Shown: positions 15,505-23,693, numbered from the stretch's first letter. The stretch is DNA of 64,000 bases from Actinoplanes ianthinogenes (GCF_018324205.1 NZ_AP023356.1:868001-932000); one strand, 5' to 3'. Notes: generated by a model not told the origin, from the sequence alone. Program-made: numbers and translations.

Positions 15505-16129
15505 GCTCGGCGGCGGGCCTGTCGGACTCCTGGAGGAGACCGGACAGGCCCGCTGCCGCCTCTGCCTCGATCCGGGCGGCGAGGGCCTCGTCCTCGGCGA
15601 GCTTGGCCTCCTCGGTCAGCACCTCGGCGGCCACCTCGGCGACGTGCGCCGCCCGCCGCACCTCGACGGCCTCCTCCAAGGCGTTCTCATACCGCCGTTT
15701 CGCCGCCGCGACCTCCTCGTCGACCCGCTCCAGGGCCGACTCGTCCGGCCGGGTGTGCGACCAGATCCGGTTCAGCTGGTCGACCGAGAGGTCGCCGCGC
15801 CGGTAAGCCTCCAGCGCGGCCCGCTCCACCAGTTTCCGGCTCTCGTCGGCCGGGCCGGTCCACGCGTCCCATTTCGCCTGCTGATACCGCTGCTCGGCCT
15901 GGTCCCGCACGTCGGCCGCCTCGGTGGCCCGCTCCCGGGCCTCGTCGGCGGCCGCCACGGCGCGCTGCGCCGCGGCCCACACCTCGTCCGCGCCGCTCTC
16001 CAGCTCCGCGGCCTCAGTCGCCTCCGGCGGCGGCGGAACCGGCCTGCGCCGGCCCGAGACCACCGCCATCCCGCCAAGCGCCAGCACTGCGAACAGAATC
16101 AGCCCCAGCAGGATCTGGGCCGCATCCAT
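15452..16129 (-). CDS. Single-pass membrane protein with long coiled coil
   Basis: About 225 residues from ATG at 16129 (preceded by AACGGGG). An N-terminal membrane helix (ILLGLILFAVLALGGMAVV) is followed by a charged, Ala/Glu/Arg-rich helical region (residues about 40-205) that looks like a continuous coiled coil, broken near DAWTGPADESRK and IWSHTRPDES. The topology is that of an envelope-tethered cytoplasmic coiled coil. No family recognised. Its last 53 bp overlap the FKBP gene tail to tail, which is long for a convergent overlap. Confidence 0.75.
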   Translation of the reverse strand: MDAAQILLGLILFAVLALGGMAVVSGRRRPVPPPPEATEAAELESGADEVWAAAQRAVAAADEARERATEAADVRDQAEQRYQQAKWDAWTGPADESRKLVERAALEAYRRGDLSVDQLNRIWSHTRPDESALERVDEEVAAAKRRYENALEEAVEVRRAAHVAEVAAEVLTEEAKLAEDEALAARIEAEAAAGLSGLLQESDRPAAELSEPRPDPPRRSGSRSA

Positions 16130-16210
16130 CCCCGTTCCCCTCACGCCCTCCGACGTTAGTAGGAACGTGAGAGGACCGCACATGCGGTTCCCAAGGCTCG
16201 TCCAACGGGA

Positions 16211-17095
16211 TCACTTGGCGTCCTTGAGGGCCGCGCAGCCGCCGGTCTCGTCGGGCAGCAGCGGCCGGAAGGTGACCTGCCACTGCTTGCCGCCGGACAC
16301 CCACGGCGTCCGCATGTTCGCCTTGCCGGCCGCGGCCCACAGCTTGTCCTTGGCGGCGCCGTCGACCGAGACGCAGTGCGTGCCGGCGCTCAGCTCGGCG
16401 CCGGGCAGCGCCGGGCCGGGCCAGTCCTGCGGCTGCTGCTTGAGGCCGTCGTCGGAGGCCACGTACTCCTGGGCGAGCGCGGCGAGGCTGTCCGGCACGA
16501 AGGAGTCCGGGCCGTCGTCACCGGCGAAGGCGTTCAGCTCGTCGACGTAGGCGGCCAGCTTCTTGCGGGCGGCCTGCTGGGCGTTGCTCAGGTTCGGGTC
16601 GTCGGGCTGCGCCTGGTGCAGGGCGGTCACGCGTACCGTCTCGGTCTTGCCGCCCGAAGTGGCGGTGATCACCGTGTCCGGGATGTCGGCGACACCCGGG
16701 GCGCCGAGATCGTTCCCGGTTTTGACGCCGGCCGCGAGAGCGTCGGCGGCCCACTTGTTCGCCTGCTCCTTGGTGATCTTGCGAACCTGGAGGTTGGGCA
16801 GGGCCGGACCGGGCGCGATGGCGGGCACCGGCCCGTTGCTGATCACCCGCCCGTCGGCATAGACGGTGACGTCCGGCAGCCGGCCGTAGCGGTAGGAGGT
16901 CGGCACGAAGCCACCCTCCTGGGAGATGCGCACCAGCACGGTGGGGTCGCCTTTTCCGGCGGTGGCGCTTTCGGTGATCGGATCGGCGGCGGTGCCGGCC
17001 GAGCCGGCCGAGCCGGCCGAGTCCGGCCGGGCACAGCCGGCCATCAGGATCAGGGGGATGGCGGCGGCGGTCAGGAGACCGCGGGTTCGGGTCAT
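16211..17095 (-). CDS. Secreted lipoprotein of unknown function
   Basis: A 294-residue protein with a lipoprotein signal: MTRTRGLLTAAAIPLILMAGC, lipobox LMAGC. A short Ala/Gly/Ser linker follows. The mature part has VLVRISQEGGFVPTSYRYGRLPDVTVYADGR-type segments (given here in parts: GGFVPTSYRYGRLPDV and YADGRVI), a pattern common in actinobacterial lipoproteins, and two C-terminal Cys (THCVSVDG, GGCAALK) that could pair. A GGAAC-N17-CGTCG promoter-like element ends 8 nt before the ATG, implying a leaderless mRNA. Function unknown. Confidence 0.8.
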   Translation of the reverse strand: MTRTRGLLTAAAIPLILMAGCARPDSAGSAGSAGTAADPITESATAGKGDPTVLVRISQEGGFVPTSYRYGRLPDVTVYADGRVISNGPVPAIAPGPALPNLQVRKITKEQANKWAADALAAGVKTGNDLGAPGVADIPDTVITATSGGKTETVRVTALHQAQPDDPNLSNAQQAARKKLAAYVDELNAFAGDDGPDSFVPDSLAALAQEYVASDDGLKQQPQDWPGPALPGAELSAGTHCVSVDGAAKDKLWAAAGKANMRTPWVSGGKQWQVTFRPLLPDETGGCAALKDAK

Positions 17096-17103
17096 GTTCG
17101 GTA

Positions 17104-17130
17104 CGACGAAACGTCCGCTCCGCCGGTTCC
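17104..17130 (-). promoter_or_regulatory. ECF-like promoter of the lipoprotein gene (leaderless)
   Basis: On the minus strand GGAAC (17126-17130), 17 nt, CGTCG (17104-17108), 8 nt before the ATG. GGAAC/CGT is the classic ECF pattern. The position suggests that transcription begins at or near the start codon. Confidence 0.45.
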
Positions 17131-17170
17131 GCCCGGTCCGAAGATTCCCGCCGAAAGAGTGGATCTTTGT

Positions 17171-17386
17171 TTAGGGGACGACCCGTGCCGAGCGGCCCTG
17201 GACGGTCACGACGTCGCCGGGGTGCAGCTGCCGGCCACGGCGGGTGTCGACCTCGCCGTTCACGGCGACGTCGCCGGAGGCGATGAGGATCTTGCCCTCG
17301 CCTCCGGTCTCGATGAGGTCGGCCAGCTTGAGAAACTGACCCAGCCGGATCATGTCACCGTCGATCGGCACGTCACGCATCGGCAC
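17171..17386 (-). CDS. S4-domain RNA-binding protein (YbcJ-like)
   Basis: A 71-residue protein that is almost entirely one S4 domain: IRLGQFLKLADLIETGGEGK, then GDVAVNGEVDTRRGRQLHPGD and VTVQGRSARVV. Small free-standing S4 proteins of this kind bind structured RNA, probably rRNA or tRNA; the exact target is unknown. Either of two Met codons (17386 or 17380) could be the start. It is flanked by the lipoprotein gene downstream and a C-rich non-coding stretch upstream. Confidence 0.85.
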   Translation of the reverse strand: MPMRDVPIDGDMIRLGQFLKLADLIETGGEGKILIASGDVAVNGEVDTRRGRQLHPGDVVTVQGRSARVVP

Positions 17387-17930
17387 ATCATGCCACCAGC
17401 GTTTTCCGGGCCCGCCGGGCCCGCTCGGTTCGCCAGGGCTCCGCCCTTTTGGGTACGCCGAAAGCCGCGGTCCCGCTCGCGCACCGAGGCTTGCCGCTCC
17501 ACCGGACGCCAGCGCGCCGGGTAGTCGGCCCCATCGCCCTGCCGCCCTACCGCCCTACCGCCCTACCGCCCCGCCACCGTGCGGCCCAGCACTCGGCCGC
17601 CCAGCACCCGGCCGCCCCGCGCCCCGCCATCCGGCTGCCCCGCCGCCCGGCCACCCCGCCGCCCAGCCACCCGGGCCACCCGGCAACCCGCCGCCCAGCC
17701 ACCCGGGCCACCCGGCCATCCCGCCACCCGGCTGCCCCGCGCCCCGGCACCCGCCGCCCATCGCCTCGTCCGCTGGATCGCCCATCGGCAGCCGCTCACC
17801 TCGCCACCCGACACCTTATTTCCGACGCCAATTATTTCCCAAAATTTATTGCGGAAGAACGCTGTAAAGATCTTGCGGATGGCACGTTCCGGCACTGACG
17901 AGGTGGATTCGGAAGCGCGATAATCGATTC
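17387..17930. other. C-rich low-complexity intergenic region with an AT-rich end
   Basis: From about 17540 to 17760 the plus strand is a succession of short CCGCCC, CACCCGG and CCACCCGGGCC units, partly repeating (the segment CCCAGCCACCCGGGCCACCC occurs twice, near 17665 and 17695). All six frames look open here because of the composition, giving only Pro/Ala/Arg-rich phantom proteins. From about 17812 to 17855 the DNA turns sharply AT-rich (TTATTT, CCCAAAATTTATT), unusual for this genome, and may hold the promoter of the gene at 17931. Confidence 0.6.
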
Positions 17931-18569
17931 ATGCAGCAGTTGTCGTTGTTCGGGAGGGCGGAACTCGCGAAGATGCGAGACCGCACTGCGGCACGCAATT
18001 ATTCGCCGGTCAAGGACGCATTTCGGCGAGAGCACCAGCGGCGCCGGGCGGTGGGACTACGCCGCCGCCATGCCGAGAAGCTGCGGCGCCTGGGCTATGC
18101 CGACGCCGAGGCGATCGCCGCCGAGATGCACCGCCCACCCACAGCACGACCCGCCGCAGCGCCGTCGCCGCCGAGGCCAGCGGCCCCACGGCGACGATCG
18201 GACCCACCGCGACGAGCAGCATCATCGCGACCAGCGGCGTCACCCCGACCAGCGGCATCATTGCGACCAGCTGCATCAGCTTCCCGGACAAGCGTGCCGC
18301 AGTTGTCACGCGTGCCAAAGCCGCGACCGTCGCCGTCGCAACGGCCTACGCTGCCGTCACCCTCGCCGTCGGCGCTCGCGGTCGTGCCTTGGCGGCGGGC
18401 AAGGCGATTGGTCACCGTCGGATCGGTTCGCTGTGCGTTGCGGGTGCCTGCGGCCGAAGGTGGGAATTTCATGAATGAGGGTGGTCACTGTATAGCGACG
18501 GCCAAGGTGTCACTCAATGCTATCCCGGGCGACCGGATTCGCGGATCTCCCTGTCGGGGGCGGGACTAA
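17931..18569 (+). CDS. Hypothetical basic protein, degenerate C-terminal half
   Basis: Up to 212 residues from ATG at 17931. The first 70 residues (MQQLSLFGRAELAKMRDRT, then FRREHQRRRAVGLRRRHAEK and YADAEAIAAEM) look like a real, strongly helical, basic protein. From about residue 75 it becomes Pro/Ala/Arg/Ser repeats (RPAASPRPAASLRPAAS) encoded by short repeats near 18200-18290, and another frame also stays open there. The tail from 18480 has low third-position GC. The true protein may be shorter or have been changed by repeat expansion. No family recognised. Confidence 0.5.
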   Translation: MQQLSLFGRAELAKMRDRTAARNYSPVKDAFRREHQRRRAVGLRRRHAEKLRRLGYADAEAIAAEMHRPPTARPAAAPSPPRPAAPRRRSDPPRRAASSRPAASPRPAASLRPAASASRTSVPQLSRVPKPRPSPSQRPTLPSPSPSALAVVPWRRARRLVTVGSVRCALRVPAAEGGNFMNEGGHCIATAKVSLNAIPGDRIRGSPCRGRD

Positions 18570-18875
18570 TAGCAATGGCGTCAATTCCGTTCTGGCTCGC
18601 CTCGTGTCGGACGGTGGCTGATGCTGGGCGGAATTCGCGACGGAGGACCCTGCCGAAAGGCGTCGATCGGCGGACCACGGACATGGCCCGACCTCGCGAC
18701 GCGGACGGTGACGGCTCGCAACTTCCTTCCGGGCCGCCCTGTCTCGGTGTGCCCGAAGCCCGCCCCACCCTGCGCCACCTTCGCTCCGCCGCTGCCCGTG
18801 ATGCCGCGCGCGAGGCCGGAGAAAAGTTTCTGTGTGGCGTTGAACCATCGGGGGCTGTGATCCGAACTAACTCCC
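18570..18875. other. Intergenic region of 306 bp
   Basis: No gene-like frame. Its right end carries GAAAAGTTT (18821-18829) and the ECF-like promoter at 18841-18867. I see nothing else in it. Confidence 0.6.
18841..18867 (+). promoter_or_regulatory. ECF-sigma-like promoter of the YcnI-like gene (leaderless)
   Basis: TGAAC (18841-18845), 17 nt, CGAAC (18863-18867), 8 nt before the GTG start. GAAAAGTTT lies 11 nt upstream, similar to the AAAAAAGTTT directly upstream of the DUF4331-operon promoter. The gene has no Shine-Dalgarno sequence, which agrees with a leaderless transcript. Confidence 0.5.
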
Positions 18876-19697
18876 GTGAGGTATTTGGGAACAGCACTGA
18901 CCCTCGTGGCGACCGCGGGCGCACTCGGCGTGGCCGGTCCGGCCTTCGCCGACGTGACCATCAGCCCGTCCAGCGCGCCACAGGGCAGCGGCCAGAACCT
19001 GGCCTACCACGTGGTCAACGACGCGACTCAGCCGATCACTCGCGTGACGCTGCGGATTCCGGCGGACACCCCGATTGCTGAGGTCTATCCGCTGTCGGTG
19101 GATGACTGGGCGCCGCAGATCGAGTGGCAGGAGCTGTCGACGCCGCTCAAGACGATTCACAACGGCACGCCGGTGACCCAGGTACCCAAGTCGATCACCT
19201 GGATCGCGGTCGGCGGGAAGGCCATCGCGCCGGGTGGGGCCGCGGATCTGAGTGTGGCGGTCGGCCCGCTGCCTACGCTCAGTACGGTGCAGTTCACCCT
19301 GGTCGGGACGTATGCCGACGGGAAGACCGGTCCGGCCATGACGGCCGGGATGACACTGACACCGGATCCGGACGGAGCGGCGGCAGCGGCCGGGCATCAC
19401 GGTGCGGCGGCGACCGAGGCGGCGTCCGATGAGGAGCAGCTGTTCGCGGACACGGTGGCGCAGGCCCAGGACGATGATCGGGGCGGTTCGGCGCTCGCGA
19501 TGGGCGGCTGGGTGGTGGCCGCGCTGGCGCTGATCGGGGCCGGCTGGATGGTGCTGCGCAACCGGCACCGGGCCACGGAGCCCGACGAGCCGGGCGAGCC
19601 TGAGGAATCTCCGGCGCCGGAGGCAACGTCCGAGGCTCCGGAACCGTCTGAGGAGAAGGAGACCGTTTCGGCCAGCCGCTGGAGTTACCACGGCTGA
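18876..19697 (+). CDS. YcnI-like DUF1775 protein, copper-binding His replaced
   Basis: A 273-residue protein from GTG at 18876. A Sec signal ends ...GPAFA, followed by a DUF1775 domain (DVTISPSSAPQGSGQNLAY; VTLRIPADTPI; SITWIAVGGKAIAPGG; ADLSVAVGPLP). Ordinary YcnI proteins have His as first mature residue (HVTV) for Cu(II); here it is Asp. A linker, one membrane helix (MGGWVVAALALIGAGWMVL) and an acidic Pro/Glu tail follow. It is probably anchored at the outer membrane face with a cytoplasmic tail. It may have lost copper binding or use another ligand. Confidence 0.85.
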   Translation: MRYLGTALTLVATAGALGVAGPAFADVTISPSSAPQGSGQNLAYHVVNDATQPITRVTLRIPADTPIAEVYPLSVDDWAPQIEWQELSTPLKTIHNGTPVTQVPKSITWIAVGGKAIAPGGAADLSVAVGPLPTLSTVQFTLVGTYADGKTGPAMTAGMTLTPDPDGAAAAAGHHGAAATEAASDEEQLFADTVAQAQDDDRGGSALAMGGWVVAALALIGAGWMVLRNRHRATEPDEPGEPEESPAPEATSEAPEPSEEKETVSASRWSYHG

Positions 19698-19736
19698 CGC
19701 AGACTCCCACGCAGGCAGGGTCCTGCAACGGGAAAA

Positions 19737-19758
19737 CCTCACGCGGGTGGGCGTGAGG
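19737..19758 (+). terminator. Hairpin after the YcnI-like gene
   Basis: CCTCACGC (19737-19744) pairs with GCGTGAGG (19751-19758) over a 6-nt loop, 40 bp past the stop. No T-run follows, as is common in high-GC actinobacteria. Confidence 0.5.
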
Positions 19759-19837
19759 CGAGTCGCGGTTCGCGCGTGGGGCGCGAGTCACGACAGGCGG
19801 GTGGGGCCCCGGGCAAGGCCCATGATCCGCGCATCGG

Positions 19838-19865
19838 GCGGGCGGGAAGGTGACTTCCCGCCCGC
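19838..19865 (-). terminator. Strong hairpin after the DHH phosphoesterase gene
   Basis: A perfect 12-bp stem (19838-19849 with 19854-19865) with loop GTGA, 40 bp beyond the minus-strand stop at 19906. It could serve both converging genes. Confidence 0.6.
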
Positions 19866-19905
19866 GCGGTGCTTCACACCACGACGGCACGGCCCACCGG
19901 TCCGC

Positions 19906-20844
19906 TCAGACCGGAACGACCCGCTCGGTGCGGAGTGCGTCGATGATTTCGCGTTCCACCCGCTCCGACTCGTCGTGCGGGACCTGGCAGGTGCCGGCCG
20001 CGATGTGCCCGCCCCCGCCGTACCGCAGCATCACCTCACCGATGTCCACCGGCGAGCTGCGGTCGACGATCGACTTCCCGCAGGCGAACACCGTGTTCAA
20101 CTTCTGCCGGCCCCAGATGATGTGCACCGAGACCCGGGCCTCCGGGTAGAGCGCGTAGACCATGAACCGGTTCCCCGCCTCGATCACCTCCTCGTCCCGC
20201 AGGTCCACGATGATCACGTCCCCGTCCAGGTGGGTGACCCGGTGCAGCTGCTCGACGAAGCGAGCCGAGCATTCGTGGAACAGGGTGGCCCGCTCGGCGA
20301 CGTCCGGCAGGGCGAGGATCTCGTGCACGTCCTGGTGCTCGATGCACGCGTCGATCAGCTGCATCATCAGCTGGTAGTTCGAGATCCGGAAATTCCGGAA
20401 TCGCCCCAGCCCGGTCCGGCTGTCCATCAGGAAGTTGAGCAGCGTCCACCCGGTCGGGCTCAGGATGTCGGTCAGCGAGTAGTCCGCCGAGTCCGCCTGG
20501 TCCACCGCGCGCATCAGGTCGTCCGACACCTTGGGAAAGCGCTGTTTGCCCCCGAAGTGCTCGTAGATGACCCGGGCCGCCGACGGCGCCTCGGCGTCGA
20601 TGATGTGGTTGCTCCGATCACCCTCGTTCCGGATCGTCTCCGAGTGGTGGTGGTCGTAGACGAGGTGGGCCCGGCCGTCGTACGGCAGGTTGGTGAGGAT
20701 GTCCCGCTCGGTGATGTCGACGGCGCCGTCCTGCACGTCCTTGGGGTGCACGAACATGATGTCGTCGATCATGTCGAGGTGCCGCAGCAGCACGGCGCAG
20801 ACCAGGCCGTCGAAGTCGCTGCGGGTCACGAGCCGGTACTTCAC
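19906..20844 (-). CDS. DHH-family phosphoesterase
   Basis: A 312-residue cytoplasmic protein with MKYRLVTRSDFDGLVCAVLL (DxD metal motif), VYDHHHSETIRNEG (DHH motif) and a C-terminal DHHA1 domain ending RYGGGGHIAAGTCQVP. DHH-DHHA1 proteins hydrolyse short oligonucleotides, cyclic dinucleotide products or polyphosphate with Mn2+ or Mg2+. The very basic core of conserved His/Asp is intact. Which substrate applies here is unclear; with several c-di-GMP proteins nearby, pGpG or nanoRNA turnover is possible. It reads alone and convergent to the YcnI-like gene. Confidence 0.88.
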   Translation of the reverse strand: MKYRLVTRSDFDGLVCAVLLRHLDMIDDIMFVHPKDVQDGAVDITERDILTNLPYDGRAHLVYDHHHSETIRNEGDRSNHIIDAEAPSAARVIYEHFGGKQRFPKVSDDLMRAVDQADSADYSLTDILSPTGWTLLNFLMDSRTGLGRFRNFRISNYQLMMQLIDACIEHQDVHEILALPDVAERATLFHECSARFVEQLHRVTHLDGDVIIVDLRDEEVIEAGNRFMVYALYPEARVSVHIIWGRQKLNTVFACGKSIVDRSSPVDIGEVMLRYGGGGHIAAGTCQVPHDESERVEREIIDALRTERVVPV

Positions 20845-20995
20845 GGGGTCCCCCTCGGTTGCCAGACCTTTGCGACCATTTTGCCACTTTTATCGCTTAG
20901 GTCGCCCCGATCGACGAAGCATCGAGCAAGCAGCACAGAACCAGCGAGGAAGCAGCGAGCGGGCAAGCCCATGTGCTGGGCGGCACACGTCGCGG

Positions 20996-21023
20996 TGAAC
21001 CACGGGGGGTGCCCGCTGCGTAA
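20996..21023 (+). promoter_or_regulatory. Possible ECF-like promoter of zwf (18-nt spacer)
   Basis: TGAAC (20996-21000), 18 nt, CGTAA (21019-21023), with TAAGGT at 21021-21026 that could equally be a housekeeping -10. It has one base more in the spacer than the other TGAAC elements, so membership of that set is doubtful. Confidence 0.25.
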
Positions 21024-21067
21024 GGTTCAAACGGACGGTAACAACCCGGTCGGAGGACACGGAGACG

Positions 21068-22558
21068 ATGGACCAACCTCAGCTCATCCAGGAGCGCAGC
21101 GCGCCGCCGGCCACTCTGGTGATCTTCGGCGCCTCCGGTGACCTGACCCGCCGCAAGCTGCTGCCGGCGGTCGAGAGCCTGGCCCGCCACGGCCGCCTGC
21201 CGGACCAGTTCGCCCTGGTCGGCGTCGCCCGGACGCCGATGTCCGACGAGCAGTTCGCGGAGAGCGCCCTCGGCGGCCGCAGCCTGAGCGAGAAGCGACA
21301 GCTCGCCGGCGGCATCCGCTACGTGTCGGGCGGCTACGACGACCCGGAGACCTACAAGCGTCTGGCCGAGACGCTCGACGAGCTGGACGCGCAGCGCGGC
21401 ACGTCCGGTAACCGGCTGTTCTACCTGTCGACCCCGGCCAACGCGTTCGAGCCGGTGATCTGCGGCCTCGCCGGCGCCGGGTTGAACCAGGCGGCCGAGG
21501 GCTCCTTCTCCCGCCTGGTCATCGAGAAGCCGTACGGCCGGGATCTGGCCACCGCTCGCGAGCTCGACGGCGTCGTGCACGCCGCCTTCGACGAGGCCAG
21601 CGTCTTCCGGATCGACCACTACCTGGGCAAGGACACCGTGCAGAACGTCCTGGCCCTCCGCTTCGCCAACTCGATCTTCCAGCCGATCTGGGACCGCTCC
21701 TGGGTCGACCACGTGCAGATCACGGTGGCCGAGACGCTCGGCGTCGGCACCCGCGGCGGGTTCTACGAGTCGGCCGGCGCGATGCGCGACATCGTGCAGA
21801 ACCACGTTCTTCAGGTGCTCGCCCTGGCCCTGATGGAGCCGCCGGCGTCGTTCGGTGGTGAGGGCCTGCGCAGCGAGAAGGTGAAGCTGCTCCAGGCGAT
21901 CCGGCTGCCCACCGACCGGGACATCGCCGACGCCGCGGTCCGCGGGCAGTACACGCGGGGCGGCACCCGCGAGGAGCTGATGGCCGGTTACCGCGAGGAG
22001 GTGGGCGTCGACCCGCTGTCGCGTACCGAGACCTACGCCGCGCTGCGCCTCAACGTGGACAACTGGCGCTGGGCGGGCGTGCCGTTCTACGTGCGCACCG
22101 GCAAGCGCCTGCCGGCCCGGGTCACGGAGGTCGCGCTGCAGTTCCAGCGCCCGCCGCACCTGCCGATCCCGACCAGCCAGCTCACCGAGCTGGACGCGGA
22201 CGCCCTGGTGCTCCGCATCCAGCCGAACGAGGGCATTTCGCTGCGCTTCGGGGCGAAGGTGCCGGGCCACTCGTTCCGGGTGCGGACCGCCAGCATGGAC
22301 TTCTCGTACGACCAGACCTTCGTGGAAGAGTCGCCGGAGGCGTACGAGCGTCTGCTGCTGGACGCGCTGGTGGGCGACGCGTCGCTGTTCATCCGCAGTG
22401 ACGAGGTGGAGCAGTCGTGGCGGGTCGTCGACCCGATCATCGAGCACTGGGCGAACGACCGCTCCCCGATCCCGACCTACGAGGCCGCCTCGTGGGGTCC
22501 GGCCGACGCCGATCGCCTGATCGGGCGGAACGGCCGGAAATGGCGTAACTCGATCTGA
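21068..22558 (+). CDS. zwf: Glucose-6-phosphate 1-dehydrogenase
   Basis: A 496-residue enzyme that oxidises glucose-6-phosphate to 6-phosphogluconolactone with NADP, the entry to the oxidative pentose phosphate pathway. The nucleotide-binding start VIFGASGDLTRRKLLPAV, the EKPYGRD segment and the catalytic RIDHYLGKD are all intact. GGAGG lies 12 nt upstream of the ATG. It is not in the tal-zwf-opcA cluster usual for many actinobacteria, so it may be a second, separately controlled paralogue; the next gene is an unrelated STAS protein. Confidence 0.96.
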   Translation: MDQPQLIQERSAPPATLVIFGASGDLTRRKLLPAVESLARHGRLPDQFALVGVARTPMSDEQFAESALGGRSLSEKRQLAGGIRYVSGGYDDPETYKRLAETLDELDAQRGTSGNRLFYLSTPANAFEPVICGLAGAGLNQAAEGSFSRLVIEKPYGRDLATARELDGVVHAAFDEASVFRIDHYLGKDTVQNVLALRFANSIFQPIWDRSWVDHVQITVAETLGVGTRGGFYESAGAMRDIVQNHVLQVLALALMEPPASFGGEGLRSEKVKLLQAIRLPTDRDIADAAVRGQYTRGGTREELMAGYREEVGVDPLSRTETYAALRLNVDNWRWAGVPFYVRTGKRLPARVTEVALQFQRPPHLPIPTSQLTELDADALVLRIQPNEGISLRFGAKVPGHSFRVRTASMDFSYDQTFVEESPEAYERLLLDALVGDASLFIRSDEVEQSWRVVDPIIEHWANDRSPIPTYEAASWGPADADRLIGRNGRKWRNSI

Positions 22559-22630
22559 GAACTGCGTCGGTGGGCGGGCTCGCATAGGGTTGTCAGGGAG
22601 TCCGCCCCCCGACCCGAAAGATCTCAGCGA

Positions 22631-22966
22631 ATGCAGGTATCGGTCGCGCACCACCCACCGAACACGGCCGTCCTCGTCCTGCGCGGTTCCCTCGACATCG
22701 ATACCGCGCCCGCCCTGAAGGCCAACCTCGGCCGCCTGGTCGAGCGTCCCGCCCCGCGCGTCGTCGTGGACGTCTCCGGCCTCGACTTCTGCGACTCGAT
22801 GGGTGTCGGCGTCCTGGTCACCGCCCACGGCCGCGCCATGGAGCGCGGCGGCTGGGTCCGCCTGGCCGCCCCGTCCGGCTTCCTCCGCCGCCTCTTCAAC
22901 ACCCTCGGCCTCAGCGACTACCTCCCGATGTTCCCGGACGTAGAAAAAGCCATAAAAACCGATTAA
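22631..22966 (+). CDS. STAS-domain anti-sigma factor antagonist
   Basis: A 111-residue single STAS domain: VLVLRGSLDIDTAPALKANL, then VVVDVSGLDFCDSMGVGVLV, where the Ser of DSMG is the expected phosphorylation site of SpoIIAA-like antagonists. The C-terminal helix holds LRRLFNTLGLSDYLPMF. It would release a sigma factor by sequestering an anti-sigma kinase. No partner kinase or sigma factor gene is in the window. It follows zwf by 72 bp with GCATAGGGT between. Confidence 0.92.
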   Translation: MQVSVAHHPPNTAVLVLRGSLDIDTAPALKANLGRLVERPAPRVVVDVSGLDFCDSMGVGVLVTAHGRAMERGGWVRLAAPSGFLRRLFNTLGLSDYLPMFPDVEKAIKTD

Positions 22967-22986
22967 CCCGTTTCCCGTACGCCCCG

Positions 22987-23180
22987 AAGCACCCGCCCGA
23001 GGCGCGCATGCCCAGCCGTGCACCCGCCCGAGGTGCGCAGGCCCAGCCCTGCATCCGCCGGAGGTGCGGATGCCCGGTCGTGCACCCGCCGGAGGTGCGG
23101 ATGCCCGGTCGTGCACCCGCCCGAGGTGCGCATGCCCGGTCGTGCACCCGCCCGAGGTGCGCAGGCCCAGGCGTGCATGG
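22987..23180 (+). repeat. 31-bp tandem repeat, about six copies
   Basis: Units begin at 22987, 23018, 23049, 23080, 23111, 23142 and a partial one at 23173, exactly 31 bp apart. The core is GTGCACCCGCC(C/G)GAGGTGCG. Each unit contains the inverted pair GCACC-N7-GGTGC. Units differ at a few positions; there are no unique spacers. Confidence 0.8.
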
Positions 23181-23605
23181 CCACCCCGTTGTCCACACCA
23201 TGGCGTCATCCACAGCCCGCCCGACGCTGCCCTCCGAAACCCGCCACACTGGTCGAGGAAGGTCCCCCTTGGGAGGGCGGGCTGCGAGCGCTGCAGCACC
23301 CGCATGCTCAGCGACGCCGACATCGGCGCGGCCGCCCCTCACGGTACGCGGCTGGTCCGACCCGCACGCCAGGCCACGGGGTCAGTGAGTCACGGTCGCA
23401 GCCGCCGCTAGCGGTCCGCTCCTGCGTGGTGTGCCGTTCATGATCCTGGTTGCGGTTGGTGCGATGCCGGTACGGCGCCGGTTCCCGGTACCCGGATCGT
23501 GTCCTCGGAGCGCCCCGACCCGGTGTCCCCGCTCGTGCTCGCCATCGTTGACCCGCCCGATTCAGAACCCGCAGCGCAAGGCCAGAACCCGGGCTGGCGC
23601 CCAGA

Positions 23606-23630
23606 GCCCTATCCCGGGCCCAGATAGGGC
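23606..23630 (+). repeat. Hairpin GCCCTATC/GATAGGGC
   Basis: Arms of 8 bp (23606-23613 and 23623-23630) with a 9-nt loop. The same motif recurs 63 bp downstream in a longer stem. Confidence 0.55.
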
Positions 23631-23668
23631 CATCAGCACCAGCTGCGTTTGCCGGGCTGGCACCCATG

Positions 23669-23693
23669 GCCCTATCCGGGGTCCGGATAGGGC
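23669..23693 (+). repeat. Perfect 11-bp hairpin of the GCCCTATCC family
   Basis: GCCCTATCCGG (23669-23679), loop GGT, then CCGGATAGGGC (23683-23693). A degenerate third copy with GGGTCCGGACAGGGCC lies near 23754-23772. Confidence 0.6.

Noticed and set aside
17449-17923. Several Pro/Arg-rich open frames in the C-rich region
   Set aside because: All frames on both strands are open and composed of simple Pro, Ala, Arg and Gly runs; none has a ribosome-binding site or family motif.
18010-18318. Minus-strand frame resembling a small membrane protein (LVAMMPLVGVTPLVAMM)
   Set aside because: It arises from short repeats in the tail of the plus-strand gene at 17931. There is no Shine-Dalgarno and the N-terminal part of the plus-strand gene is more convincing.
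22987-23180. Possible CRISPR array (31-bp periodic repeat)
   Set aside because: Units are contiguous with no unique spacers, and no cas genes are present in the window.
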